A DNA stretch of 64,000 nucleotides, taken from Pseudomonas congelans (GTDB taxonomy: Bacteria; Pseudomonadota; Gammaproteobacteria; Pseudomonadales; Pseudomonadaceae). The notes under the pieces are model-generated. The model had not been told where the DNA came from and ran no database searches. It was given only the letters and a program-made list of their open reading frames with translations. Positions 32,141-40,987 of the stretch are shown piece by piece; the stretch's first letter is position 1; every line of letters begins with the position of its first letter. The stretch covers positions 1-64,000 of the forward strand of contig NZ_FNJH01000001.1 of assembly GCF_900103225.1 (NCBI RefSeq). Reading direction: 5' to 3'. The translations under genes and the position numbers were made by a program.

Positions 32141-33146
32141 ATTCCACTTGCAGGATCAGCTTGCCCTGATTCTCACCGCTGAACAGCATCTGGAAGGTTT
32201 CCGGGAACGTCTCCAGGCCTTCTACGATGTGCTCCTTGCTCTTGAGCTTGCCTTCCTTGATCCAGCCGGCCATGACCTGGCCCGCTTCTGCAAAGCGCTC
32301 CGGGTGGTCCAGTACGATGAAGCCTTCCATGCGAGCACGGTTGACCAGCAGTGACATGTAGTTGGCCGGGCCTTTGATCGCCTTGGTGCTGTTGTACTGG
32401 CTGATAGCGCCACAGATCACTACACGCGCGCCGACCGCCAGTTGGCTGAGTGCCGCATCAAGAATGTCGCCACCGACGTTGTCGAAGTACACGTTCACGC
32501 CATCCGGGCAGTGGCGTTTCAGGCCGTCCATGACGTCTTCGGATTTGTAGTCGATGGCTGCGTCGAAGCCCAGTTCATCGGTCAGCAGACGGCATTTTTC
32601 CGCGCCTCCCGCGATGCCGACGACCCGGCAGCCCTTGAGCTTGGCAATCTGCCCGGCCACGCTGCCGACAGCACCTGCCGCACCGGAAATCACCACGGTG
32701 TCACCGCTTTTCGGTTGGCCGACGTCCAGCAGCGCCAGATAGGCGGTCATGCCGGTCATGCCCAGTGCCGATAGATAAAGCGGCAGGGGTGCAAGGCTGG
32801 TATCCACTTTGTAGAAGCCCTTCGGCTCACCGGCAAAGTAGTCCTGCACGCCCAAGGCGCCTTGAATATGGTCACCTACGGCGAACTTGGGGTTTTTCGA
32901 TTCAAGTACTTCACCCACGCCGAGGGCACGCATCACTTCGCCCAGCTTTACGGCTGGAATGTAGGATTTGCCCTCATTCATCCAGCCACGCATGGCCGGG
33001 TCCAGTGACAGGTATTTGTTCCTGACCAGAATCTGCCCCTCGGCAAGTGCACTGACCGGGACTTCCTGATAGGTGAAGTCATCACGGCGCGCATCGCCCG
33101 AAGGGCGTTTGGCGAGCAGGAACTGGCGGTTGGAAAGATCAGTCAT
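32139..33146 (-). CDS. NADP-dependent MDR oxidoreductase (zinc-free, leukotriene B4 dehydrogenase/CurA type)
   Basis: A 335-residue medium-chain dehydrogenase/reductase. MRGWMNEGKSYIPAVKLG at the N-terminal part, then the nucleotide-binding ISGAAGAVGSVAGQIAKLKG (about 152-171) and YFDNVGGDILDAAL are characteristic of the zinc-independent enone-reductase group. It probably reduces an activated double bond with NADPH; the natural substrate is unknown. AGGAGA precedes the ATG. Confidence 0.92.
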   Translation of the reverse strand: MTDLSNRQFLLAKRPSGDARRDDFTYQEVPVSALAEGQILVRNKYLSLDPAMRGWMNEGKSYIPAVKLGEVMRALGVGEVLESKNPKFAVGDHIQGALGVQDYFAGEPKGFYKVDTSLAPLPLYLSALGMTGMTAYLALLDVGQPKSGDTVVISGAAGAVGSVAGQIAKLKGCRVVGIAGGAEKCRLLTDELGFDAAIDYKSEDVMDGLKRHCPDGVNVYFDNVGGDILDAALSQLAVGARVVICGAISQYNSTKAIKGPANYMSLLVNRARMEGFIVLDHPERFAEAGQVMAGWIKEGKLKSKEHIVEGLETFPETFQMLFSGENQGKLILQVE

Positions 33147-33377
33147 GGCAGGGTCTCCTGAAAATGGTTCAAGAATGGATTCAAACGTTCATAGCGCCGC
33201 TAGGGCAAGAAGCGATCACCCAGCGAATGCCATTTGATCCATGTGGTTGATAGGAGTCCGTTGCGCCGCTGGCGTTCAGACGGATGTGCGGATGAAACAT
33301 GCTGACGACGGATATGGCTTGAGTCACTCCCGTCAGTGCTCTAGATTCCTTGTTCGATCAACGCTTGGACGACCGTG

Positions 33378-34313
33378 ATGCCTGCCACCTCTTCAAACAC
33401 TCTCCACCCCCGTGCTCTGCGAGCTGGCGACGCCGTGGCGCTGGTATCCCCGGCAGGACCTGTGGACCCCGCCAAGATCAAGGCGGCGGTGGCGGTACTT
33501 GAGGGGTGGGGGCTGCGTCCACGGGTCTATCCGCATGCGCTGGGCAACTACTCGTTCTATTCGGGGACCGACGAAGAGCGGCTCGCCGACCTCAACGCAG
33601 CGCTTGCCGATCCGGAAATCCGCGCGGTCATCTGTACTCGCGGCGGCTATGGCGTGCAAAGGATTGTCCAGCAGGTGGATATGGACGCGGTGCGTCGTGA
33701 CCCCAAGCTGGTGACCGGCTTTTCCGATATCACCGCGTTGCACGGTGCACTGTGGAACCACGCACGCCTGGCGACCATACATGGCCCGGTCGCTTCGCAG
33801 CTTGAACGTGGCGGCCTGTTCGTCAGCGGCATGCGCCATGTACTGATGAGTACCGAGCCGGTCTTGCTCAAGGCTGATCCGGCCTCGCCAACGGCCAGGG
33901 TCAGAACCGGTGGCAGCGCACAGGGCCTGCTGCTGGGTGGCAACCTGTGCATCCTCGATACCTCTGTAGGTACGCCATTCATGCCCGACCTGCGCGGTGC
34001 GATCCTGCTCATCGAAGAGGTCAACGAACCCGCCTATCGGGTCGACCGCATGCTCACCCACCTGGGCAATTGCGGGATTCTTGCGTCTCTGGCCGGCATT
34101 GCCGTCGGCGAATTCACCCCTGCCGCGAACACTGGCCGCACGATCAGCCCCGCCGATGTGCTGCTCGAGAGGCTGGGCAGTCTCGGCATCCCGGTGCTCG
34201 GCGGTCTACCGGTAGGGCATGGCGATCCTAATCAGGCAGTGCCACTGGGCACCCAGGCGATACTTGATGCCGACGCCGGAACCCTGCTGGTATCGGCTGC
34301 CGCCCGCAGTTGA
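33378..34313 (+). CDS. LD-carboxypeptidase (S66 family)
   Basis: Cytosolic muramoyltetrapeptide carboxypeptidase that removes the terminal D-alanine from recycled murein tetrapeptides. In 311 residues: AGDAVALVSPAGPVDPAKI, ICTRGGYGVQRI, the serine-containing TGFSDITALH (about 113-122), the glutamate in ILLIEEVNEPAYRVDRML and the histidine in LPVGHGDPNQAVPLG. All three triad regions are there. ATG 33378 rather than the GTG one codon upstream. Convergent with the benE-like gene. Confidence 0.93.
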   Translation: MPATSSNTLHPRALRAGDAVALVSPAGPVDPAKIKAAVAVLEGWGLRPRVYPHALGNYSFYSGTDEERLADLNAALADPEIRAVICTRGGYGVQRIVQQVDMDAVRRDPKLVTGFSDITALHGALWNHARLATIHGPVASQLERGGLFVSGMRHVLMSTEPVLLKADPASPTARVRTGGSAQGLLLGGNLCILDTSVGTPFMPDLRGAILLIEEVNEPAYRVDRMLTHLGNCGILASLAGIAVGEFTPAANTGRTISPADVLLERLGSLGIPVLGGLPVGHGDPNQAVPLGTQAILDADAGTLLVSAAARS

Positions 34314-34343
34314 TGTCTCTGCCGCGCTGCGCTGGCGGTTGAC

Positions 34344-35537
34344 CTAATCGGCCTTGCGTGTGTTCAGGATCAGCAAGGTCAGCAGGCCTGCAACGATGCC
34401 CCAGAATGCCGAGCCTATGGAGAACAGCGTCAGTCCCGAGGCGGTCACCATGAAGGTGATCAGCGCGGGTTCGCGCTCCCTCGGTTCGGCCATCGCAACG
34501 GTCAGGCCGTTGGTAATCGATCCGAGCAGCGCCAGCGCGGCAATCGAGAGCATCAGTTCCTTGGGGAACGCACTGAACAGACCCGCCAGGGTGGCACCGA
34601 AAATGCCGGCTATTGCATAGAAAATCCCGCACCAGATCGCTGCCGTATAGCGTTTGGACTTGTCCTCATGGGCATGAGGACTGGTACAGATGGCGGCACT
34701 GATCGCCGCCAGATTGATTCCGTGGCAGCCGAACGGCGCTGTGAGCAATGAGGCGAAGCCTGTCACCGATATCAGCGGCGAGGTCGGCGGGAAGTAGCCG
34801 TCGGCTCGCAACACGGCCACACCGGGCATGTTCTGCGAGGTCATGGCCACCACGAACAGCGGGATGCCAATGCTGACCGTCGCCGCCCAGGAAAACTCGG
34901 GAGTGGTCCAGACCGGCATGGCGACTTCCAGCGCCAGGCCGTCAAAATTCAGCAGGCCCAGCATGCCTGAGATGCCGATACCGACCAGCAGCGCGAGCAG
35001 CACCGAGTAGCGTGGCGACAGGCGCTTGACCAGCAGATAGGTGAAGAACATGCCCATTACCAGGCTGGTGTGGTGCTCTGCGGCAACAAAGATCTCGCTG
35101 CCGATCCTGAACAGGATCCCTGCCAGCAAAGCCGCAGCCAGCGAGGCTGGCAGGCGCCGCACGATGCGCTCGAAGCTGCCGGTCAGCCCGCACAGAATGA
35201 CCAGCAGCGCGCTGGTGATGAACGCGCCAATGGCCTGCGGGTAGCTGACGCCGCCCAGGCTGGTGATCAGCAATGCAGCGCCGGGTGTCGACCACGCCAC
35301 GGTAATCGGCATGCGGTAGCGCAACGAGAGGCCGATGCTGCATACGGCCATGCCCATGAACAGCGCCCACAGCCAGGATGAAATCTGCACGCTGCTCAAC
35401 CCCGCCGCCTGGCCCGCCTGAAACATCAGCACCAGCGAACTGGTGCAGCCGGTCATCATGGCGATGAAACCGGCAACCACCGCCGACGGCGATGAGTCTG
35501 TCAGCGGGCGCAATGGCATCTTGAGGGATTCGTTCAT
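34344..35537 (-). CDS. BenE family benzoate/proton symporter-like transporter
   Basis: A 397-residue inner-membrane protein with about 12 hydrophobic segments. VVAGFIAMMTGCTSSLVLMF, WSTPGAALLITSL and the conserved FGCHGINLAAISAAICT identify BenE. No benzoate degradation genes are near, so the true substrate may differ. ATG 35537 with AAGGAA ahead; upstream codons in the same frame lack a ribosome site. Confidence 0.9.
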   Translation of the reverse strand: MNESLKMPLRPLTDSSPSAVVAGFIAMMTGCTSSLVLMFQAGQAAGLSSVQISSWLWALFMGMAVCSIGLSLRYRMPITVAWSTPGAALLITSLGGVSYPQAIGAFITSALLVILCGLTGSFERIVRRLPASLAAALLAGILFRIGSEIFVAAEHHTSLVMGMFFTYLLVKRLSPRYSVLLALLVGIGISGMLGLLNFDGLALEVAMPVWTTPEFSWAATVSIGIPLFVVAMTSQNMPGVAVLRADGYFPPTSPLISVTGFASLLTAPFGCHGINLAAISAAICTSPHAHEDKSKRYTAAIWCGIFYAIAGIFGATLAGLFSAFPKELMLSIAALALLGSITNGLTVAMAEPREREPALITFMVTASGLTLFSIGSAFWGIVAGLLTLLILNTRKAD

Positions 35538-35652
35538 GCTGGGCGTTCCTTGAAGCGGGCAGGTAGCAGAGGGCGCCAAGCCTAAACGCATGGCTGCTCG
35601 GCCTTGCAATACAGCGACATGAGTAAACGCCAGCACAGTTGCAGCCGTGGCT

Positions 35653-36123
35653 TTACTCGGCGTCAGTCCCGACCGGGCAGGCGCCGGATTGCAGGGTCTG
35701 CCCCAACGCCCGATTGACCGTCAGCCAGCCGTCCACGGCATCCTGACCCGCCTCGGCGAACACCCGCTGCAGCAGTTTGACCTGTTCGCGTCGCAAGCCC
35801 TGTTCAAAAAGAGCGCCTTCATCGGTGAGGCCCAACAGTCGTTTGCGCTTGTCATTCTCGGGGGCCGCACTGTGCACCAGATTCATCGCGATCAGCTGGC
35901 GCAGCGGGGCATTGAGGGCCTGTTTGCTGACGCCTAATACGGTGAGCAGCTCCTTGACGCTCAGGCCGGGGTAGCGAGCGATGAAAAATACAATGCGCTG
36001 ATGCACGCGACTGAAGCCGCGTCTGGCCAGCATTTCATCAGCCTTGGCAGTGAACGCCTGATAGCCGAAGAAGAAGGCTTCCATGGCCATTTGTTGATTG
36101 GCAGGTTTTTTAAGGTCAAGCAT
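35653..36123 (-). CDS. MarR family transcriptional regulator
   Basis: A 156-residue winged-helix regulator. The DNA-binding region is LSVKELLTVLGVSKQALNAPLRQLIAMNLV (about 65-94) with the wing NDKRKRLLGLTDEG, as in MarR. It is divergent from the aminotransferase gene over 82 bases that hold an inverted repeat, so it probably controls that gene and itself. The start at 36123 (MLDLKKPANQQ) is chosen because a longer frame would run through the operator. Confidence 0.87.
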   Translation of the reverse strand: MLDLKKPANQQMAMEAFFFGYQAFTAKADEMLARRGFSRVHQRIVFFIARYPGLSVKELLTVLGVSKQALNAPLRQLIAMNLVHSAAPENDKRKRLLGLTDEGALFEQGLRREQVKLLQRVFAEAGQDAVDGWLTVNRALGQTLQSGACPVGTDAE

Positions 36124-36136
36124 GTTGACGTATCCA

Positions 36137-36163
36137 GGTTGATCGTCGTAATTTGAGTCAACC
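36137..36163. promoter_or_regulatory. Candidate MarR operator
   Basis: GGTTGA (36137-36142) and TCAACC (36158-36163) form an inverted repeat 27 bases across, midway between divergent marR and aminotransferase starts. TTGACGTAT is also repeated directly at 36125 and 36167. Confidence 0.45.
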
Positions 36164-36205
36164 AGTTTGACGTATTTCCAATTGTCTCGGCTACAGGTAA
36201 CTGCC

Positions 36206-37372
36206 ATGGCTTTCTCCGAACGCGTTTCCCGTCTGAAAAGTTCTCTGATTCGCGAGATCCTCGCCGCCGCTCAGCGTCCGGAAGTGATGTCGTTTGCTGG
36301 TGGTCTGCCTGCCGAGTCGATGCTGCCCAAAGTGCAGTGGGCCGATATGCCCGTTGCACTGGGGCAGTACGGCATGAGCGAGGGCGAGCCGGCGCTGCGC
36401 GAAGCGCTGGCCGCCGATGCCCGCGCCCTGGGTATCGACTGCGACGCCCGTCAGGTCATGGTGGTCAGCGGTTCTCAGCAGACACTGGACCTGGCAGCCA
36501 AGCTGTACATCGACAAAGGCACCGAAATTCTCCTCGAGGCGCCTACCTATCTGGCGGCGCTGCAGATATTCCAGCTGTTCGGTGCCGACTGCATCACCGT
36601 ACCGCTGCAGGCCGAAGGACCGGACCTGGTTGCCATGCGTCAGCGTCTGGAGCAGCACAAACCAGCGTTCGCCTACCTCATCCCGACGTTCCAGAACCCC
36701 TCGGCGGTGCGCTACAGCCAGGCCAGTCGCGATGCCGTGGCGGCCTTGCTCGACGAGTTCGGTGTCACGTTGATCGAGGACGAGCCGTATCGTGAGTTGA
36801 GCTTTGACGGCGGCAGTGCCAGGCCGATCGTCAGCGGTTTGAAAACGGCCAGCTGGATTTACACCGGTACGGTTTCCAAGACGCTGCTGCCCGGCCTGCG
36901 GGTGGGTTATCTGATCGCCAGCCCCGATCTGTTTCCGCACTTGCTGCGTCTGAAACAGTCGGCTGACCTGCATACCAATCGCCTCGGACAGTGGCAGGCC
37001 TTGCAGTGGATTGGTACTGAGCACTATCGTGAGCATCTGGTGACGCTGTGCGAGTTTTATCGGGGCCGTCGTGATGCGTTCGAAAGCGCCTTGCAAACGC
37101 ATTTTTCCGACTTGGCCACCTGGAACAGCCCACAAGGCGGGCTTTTCTTCTGGCTGACGCTGAAGCAGCCGCTGGACACGCGCACCTTGCTGGATGCAGC
37201 GCTGGCGCAGGATGTGGCGTTCATGCCGGGCGAACCTTTTTTTGCCGATCCGGACGCCAATCACGGTCATTTGCGGCTCAATTTCAGCCATATCGACCCT
37301 GCACGGCTCGATGAGGGTATAAAACGACTGGCGTCGGTGGTCCGCGCTGCACACCTCCTGCAAGCCGCCTGA
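36206..37372 (+). CDS. PLP-dependent aminotransferase, class I/II (2-aminoadipate type)
   Basis: A 388-residue fold-type I aminotransferase. Recognisable parts: SFAGGLPAESMLPK, VVSGSQQTLDLAAK, LIPTFQNPSAVRYS, the aspartate region LIEDEPYRELSF, and the PLP lysine in YTGTVSKTLLPGLRVGYL (about 227-244). This pattern is that of stand-alone enzymes related to the MocR aminotransferase domain and LysN. Substrate unknown. It is divergent from a MarR regulator; GST follows after 39 bases and may be cotranscribed. Confidence 0.9.
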   Translation: MAFSERVSRLKSSLIREILAAAQRPEVMSFAGGLPAESMLPKVQWADMPVALGQYGMSEGEPALREALAADARALGIDCDARQVMVVSGSQQTLDLAAKLYIDKGTEILLEAPTYLAALQIFQLFGADCITVPLQAEGPDLVAMRQRLEQHKPAFAYLIPTFQNPSAVRYSQASRDAVAALLDEFGVTLIEDEPYRELSFDGGSARPIVSGLKTASWIYTGTVSKTLLPGLRVGYLIASPDLFPHLLRLKQSADLHTNRLGQWQALQWIGTEHYREHLVTLCEFYRGRRDAFESALQTHFSDLATWNSPQGGLFFWLTLKQPLDTRTLLDAALAQDVAFMPGEPFFADPDANHGHLRLNFSHIDPARLDEGIKRLASVVRAAHLLQAA

Positions 37373-37411
37373 TTCAAGACGTCAACATAGACGCAGCAAG
37401 GGAGCAGTCTT

Positions 37412-38014
37412 ATGTACAAGGTTTATGGCGATTACAACTCGGGCAACTGCTACAAGGTCAAGCTGATGCTTAACCTGCTGGGCAGTGAGTACGAGTGGGT
37501 GCCGGTTGATATTCTCAACGGCGAAACCCAGACCCCGGCGTTTCTGGAAAAGAACCCCAACGGCAAGATTCCGGTGCTGGAGCTGGAAGATGGCACTTGC
37601 CTGTGGGAATCCAACGCGATTCTCAACTTTCTGGCTGACGGCTCTTCGTACCTGCCGAGCGAACCGAGGTTGCGCACCCAGGTGCTGCAGTGGCAGTTCT
37701 TCGAACAGTACAGCCATGAGCCGTCGGTCGCGGTTGCCCGATTCATCCAGTTCTATCTGGGCTTGCCGGCCGAGCGCATGACCGAGTATCGCGCCATGCA
37801 GAAGGCCGGCTACCGCGCACTGGCGGTCATGGAGCAGCAGCTCGACCGTACGCCGTTTCTGGTCGGCGAGAATTTCTCCATCGCCGACATCGCCTTGTAT
37901 GCCTACACCCACGTCGCTCATCAGGGCGGTTTCGATCTGGCACCCTATACCGGGATCCGCCGTTGGCTGGATCGGGTCAAGGCACAGCCGGGTTATATCG
38001 GTATGCTGGACTGA
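37412..38014 (+). CDS. Glutathione S-transferase
   Basis: A 200-residue cytosolic GST. The thioredoxin-like half begins MYKVYGDYNSGNCYKVKLML and has the cis-proline GKIPVLELEDG and LWESNAILNFLA glutathione-binding motif (about 64-75); the helical half has FSIADIALYAYTHVA. AAGGGAGC precedes the ATG. Substrate class not clear. Probably in the aminotransferase transcript. Confidence 0.92.
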   Translation: MYKVYGDYNSGNCYKVKLMLNLLGSEYEWVPVDILNGETQTPAFLEKNPNGKIPVLELEDGTCLWESNAILNFLADGSSYLPSEPRLRTQVLQWQFFEQYSHEPSVAVARFIQFYLGLPAERMTEYRAMQKAGYRALAVMEQQLDRTPFLVGENFSIADIALYAYTHVAHQGGFDLAPYTGIRRWLDRVKAQPGYIGMLD

Positions 38015-38044
38015 CACATCCGTCATTTGAACAAAGGGAAATGT

Positions 38045-38431
38045 ATGCGCGTTCCAATCGTACTTCTGGGCGCTTTCATTGCGCTGGGTATCGGCTGCTC
38101 GGCCCAGGCCGAGGACTGCGACGCCAATCAGGCCAGCATGAATCGCTGCGCTGCCAATGAGCAGGCGACGCTCGATGCCGATCTCAACAAGCAGTACAAC
38201 GCGCAAATGGCGTGGTTGAAGACCCCGGCGAAAAAGCAGGCACTCAAGGATGCGCAACGAAAGTGGATAGCCCTGCGTGATGCCGATTGCCTGTATCAGG
38301 CAGGCAAACCCGAAGATTCAGGCTCCATCTGGCCATTGCTGCAGTCGCAATGCCTGGCCGAGCAGACCCGTGTGCGGCTGAAGCAGTTGCAAGCCTATGT
38401 GGCTTGTCGCGAGGAAGGTTGCCCGCGCTGA
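38045..38431 (+). CDS. LprI-like lysozyme-inhibitor-family protein (DUF1311)
   Basis: A 128-residue exported protein. Signal peptide MRVPIVLLGAFIALGIGCSA then QA, giving a mature start near EDCDANQASMNRC. Four or more cysteines (DC, RC, DCLYQ, QCLAEQTR, ACREEGC) and the LDADLNKQYNAQ / AQRKWIALRDADC pattern fit DUF1311/LprI. Lysozyme inhibition is established for some members and is only an inference here. The ATG has AAGGGAAA ahead. Confidence 0.83.
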   Translation: MRVPIVLLGAFIALGIGCSAQAEDCDANQASMNRCAANEQATLDADLNKQYNAQMAWLKTPAKKQALKDAQRKWIALRDADCLYQAGKPEDSGSIWPLLQSQCLAEQTRVRLKQLQAYVACREEGCPR

Positions 38432-38455
38432 GAGGCGGCGCCGGGCAAACAGGCG

Positions 38456-38821
38456 TCAGATCGCTCCGAAGCGCTGGTTCAGGTAGTCGATGATCACCTT
38501 GGACTCATACATCCACACGGTTTTGTCGCCTTCCTCGATGCGCAGGCAAGGCACTTTGATCCTGCCGCCCTCGTTGAGCAGGGTCTGGCGATCGAGCTCA
38601 TTGTTTTTCGCATCGCGCAACGCGACCGGAACATTGAGGCGGCGCAGGGCGCGACGGGTTTTCACGCAGAATGGGCAGGCGTGGAACTGATACAGCGTCA
38701 GATTCTGAGCCGCTTCAGCAACGGCCGCCTGGGCCTGCGGGTCACGTTTTTTCCTGCTCGGGCGAGTCAGGAAATCGATGCCGATGACGAGTTGGCCGAG
38801 GCCGACTCTTAACGCTTTCAT
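38456..38821 (-). CDS. Glutaredoxin-like protein with N-terminal extension
   Basis: A 121-residue thioredoxin-fold protein. The redox motif is FHACPFCVKTRRALRR (about 47-62), and the cis-proline region is KVPCLRIEEG, ending with MYESKVIIDYLNQRF, as in the GST N-terminal domain. A 35-residue basic leader (LGQLVIGIDFLTRPSRKKRD) could be a weak membrane anchor. An alternative ATG at 38833 adds four residues. Partner unknown. Confidence 0.8.
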   Translation of the reverse strand: MKALRVGLGQLVIGIDFLTRPSRKKRDPQAQAAVAEAAQNLTLYQFHACPFCVKTRRALRRLNVPVALRDAKNNELDRQTLLNEGGRIKVPCLRIEEGDKTVWMYESKVIIDYLNQRFGAI

Positions 38822-38906
38822 GAACAAGGTCATACCTCTTGCGGGCGGTGGCGTGCCCAGCCGTGCATTCAGCGTGCCTCACGGCAGGTGAACGCAGGCT
38901 GAACGA

Positions 38907-39452
38907 TCACTTAATCAGGCTGAGAAACTCACTGCGGGTGGCCGCGTTTTCACGGAACTCGCCCAGCATCACCGAGGTGATCATGGCCGAATTCTGCTTC
39001 TCGACGCCACGCATCATCATGCACATGTGCTTGGCTTCGATCACCACCGCAACGCCCAGCGCGCCGGTAACCTGCTGGATGGCCTCGGCGATCTGGCGGC
39101 TGAGGTTTTCCTGGATCTGCAGACGGCGAGCGTACATGTCGACGATCCGCGCCACTTTAGACAAACCAAGCACCTTGCCCTGCGGGATGTAGGCCACATG
39201 TGCCTTGCCAATGAACGGCAGCAGATGGTGCTCGCACAGCGAGTACAGCTCGATGTCCTTGACCATCACCATTTCACTGGCATCGGAGCTGAACAGCGCG
39301 CCGTTGGTTACTTCTTCCAGGGTCTGCGCGTAACCGCGACACAGATACTGCATGGCCTTGGCGGCGCGCTTGGGGGTGTCCAGCAGACCTTCGCGCGAGA
39401 CGTCCTCGCCCAGTTGCCCGAGGATGGCGGTGTAATTCTGTTCCAGTGTCAC
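38907..39452 (-). CDS. folE: GTP cyclohydrolase I
   Basis: First enzyme of tetrahydrofolate synthesis; GTP to dihydroneopterin triphosphate, zinc-dependent. The 181-residue protein has [20 protein letters not shown] (zinc Cys and His) and [18 protein letters not shown] (second zinc Cys), both complete. The start is the GTG at 39452, which gives the family length and N-terminus ([16 protein letters not shown]); the longer frame adds a Pro/Ser leader unlike FolE. Confidence 0.94.
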   Translation of the reverse strand: MTLEQNYTAILGQLGEDVSREGLLDTPKRAAKAMQYLCRGYAQTLEEVTNGALFSSDASEMVMVKDIELYSLCEHHLLPFIGKAHVAYIPQGKVLGLSKVARIVDMYARRLQIQENLSRQIAEAIQQVTGALGVAVVIEAKHMCMMMRGVEKQNSAMITSVMLGEFRENAATRSEFLSLIK

Positions 39453-39692
39453 AGGGGTGTGTTTCCGTGTGGGGTTCGATGGTTGCGAGGGCAGGCCCGT
39501 CGCCGAGACGCACATAGTAACGTACGCATGCGGGCGGGTGCACGGCAGGGCTGCAAATCAACCGGCCGGTCAGTGCCTTTGTATCCTCTCGCTTACACGT
39601 TGGCGACCAGATCGCTACCCACTTCTGACGCCCATTGCGGTCTGAGTAGGCAGGTCATCAATCCATTGCCTGTCCCTAGAGAGTAAACCCGG

Positions 39693-39851
39693 ATGTTGAG
39701 TCGAGTAGCAAAAATAGCGTTGTTCGCGATTGTACTGTCGTCGGTTTCCGGCTGCTGGCCGTTCTGGCCTGGTCCGGGCGGACATGGCGGCGGTGGCGGG
39801 CATCATGAAGGCGGCGGCCCTGGTCCTGGCGGTCCTGGCCCGGGTCGCTGA
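39693..39851 (+). CDS. Small Gly/Pro/His-rich lipoprotein
   Basis: A 52-residue protein. Residues 1-21 are a lipoprotein signal with lipobox VSGC (MLSRVAKIALFAIVLSSVSG, Cys21), then WPFWPGPGGHGGGGGHHEGG and further Gly-Pro repeats to the end. GAGAG stands 9 bases before the ATG. The mature chain of about 31 residues is over half glycine plus proline with three histidines, so metal binding or cell-wall contact is possible. Function unknown. Confidence 0.7.
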   Translation: MLSRVAKIALFAIVLSSVSGCWPFWPGPGGHGGGGGHHEGGGPGPGGPGPGR

Positions 39852-39918
39852 GTCAGCGGCAGGGCGGCGCTGCAGCCCTGCGTGCGGGGTCTGACTGACT
39901 GAAAGGGCGCGGCGGGTT

Positions 39919-40476
39919 CTACTCGTCGCGCCCTTCCATCATGATGCGCCTGAGGATCACGTACACCGCACCTGCACCGCCGTGTTTGGCCAGGCAGGAG
40001 CAAAAGCCCAGTACCTGCGAATGCTGACGCAGCCAGGTGTTGACGTGGCTTTTGATCATGGGCCGCTTGCCGTCCAGACGTACCGCCTTGCCATGGGTGA
40101 CGCGTACGCAGCGTATTTCCAGACGGGTTGCTTCAGCCAGAAATTCCCACAGCGTCTCTCGCGCCACTTCCACGCTCATGCCATGCAGGTCCAGGCTGCC
40201 CTCGAAGCTGATCTGCCCGAGTTTGAGCTTGCGCATCTGACCTTCCTGCACGCCGTCACGCGACCAGCTCAGGACATCTTCAGGACCAACGTCGATCACA
40301 AATTGATCCGACAAGCCATCAACGGTCACCGAATCGGTGCGCACGGTTGCCGACTGGCGCAGGCGGGCCAGCATTTTTCGATCGGTCTTGGGTTTGCCGA
40401 CATCGGCATGTTCATGCTTGAGCGGCTTGACGCCGCGTGTCTCGCTTCTGAACAGGGAAAAATCGTCGTCTTGCAT
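39919..40476 (-). CDS. Smr domain protein (YfcN/SmrB-like)
   Basis: A 185-residue protein with a C-terminal Smr domain: SLDLHGMSVEVARETLWEFL (about 93-112), then RVTHGKAVRLDG and KHGGAGAVYVIL, matching the LDxHG, HGxG and GGxGA signatures. E. coli SmrB cleaves mRNA between collided ribosomes; assignment to that role is inference. The N-terminal ~85 residues are charged and probably flexible. It ends 67 bases from the small lipoprotein stop. Confidence 0.88.
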   Translation of the reverse strand: MQDDDFSLFRSETRGVKPLKHEHADVGKPKTDRKMLARLRQSATVRTDSVTVDGLSDQFVIDVGPEDVLSWSRDGVQEGQMRKLKLGQISFEGSLDLHGMSVEVARETLWEFLAEATRLEIRCVRVTHGKAVRLDGKRPMIKSHVNTWLRQHSQVLGFCSCLAKHGGAGAVYVILRRIMMEGRDE

Positions 40477-40521
40477 GGGGCCTCCGCGAAGGAGGCCATT
40501 CTAACCGTTCAGACAAGAGGG

Positions 40522-40839
40522 TCAGTTGTGTTTTTTCATCAGGTGCGAAGAGATACTCAGGCCGCCGGCACTGCGCTGACGACGGCAGCGGCGCCATAGC
40601 CAGACGCCCACGTACAGCACCAGCAGTCCGCCGATGGCGACAAACGCCGCGCCGCCCGGACTGGCGTTCAGTTCGCCGAGCATCTGCGGGTGAACCGTGA
40701 GGCTGGATGCACCGGCAACTGTCAGCAACAGACCTGCGATCACAAGGAGCAGTGCGATCAGCGTGCCGATGCGTTTGCCCCAGTTGCCCTGACCCCTGGG
40801 GCGCAGGCGACGTGCATCGAAACCATCTGACGTTTTCAT
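40522..40839 (-). CDS. Small two-span membrane protein
   Basis: A 105-residue protein not recognised as a named family. A basic N-terminus (DARRLRPRGQGNWGKR) is followed by two hydrophobic helices (IGTLIALLLVIAGLLLTVAG, about 23-42, and AAFVAIGGLLVLYVGVWLW, about 64-82), and a basic tail. GAGGAAAAGG precedes the ATG. It stands 45 bases upstream of the Smr gene on the same strand and may be cotranscribed with it. Confidence 0.7.
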   Translation of the reverse strand: MKTSDGFDARRLRPRGQGNWGKRIGTLIALLLVIAGLLLTVAGASSLTVHPQMLGELNASPGGAAFVAIGGLLVLYVGVWLWRRCRRQRSAGGLSISSHLMKKHN

Positions 40840-40987
40840 GCCTTTTCCTCAACAGGTATCAGCTCAATGGAGTATCGGCGCTCTGACCCGGGGAAGGAGG
40901 GGTGGTTCCCGCCTCCGGGACGATCCATGACGGCAAAGGATGGGCGGTTATGTGAACCTTGTCACACGCTCCCTCGCCTGTGCGGTG

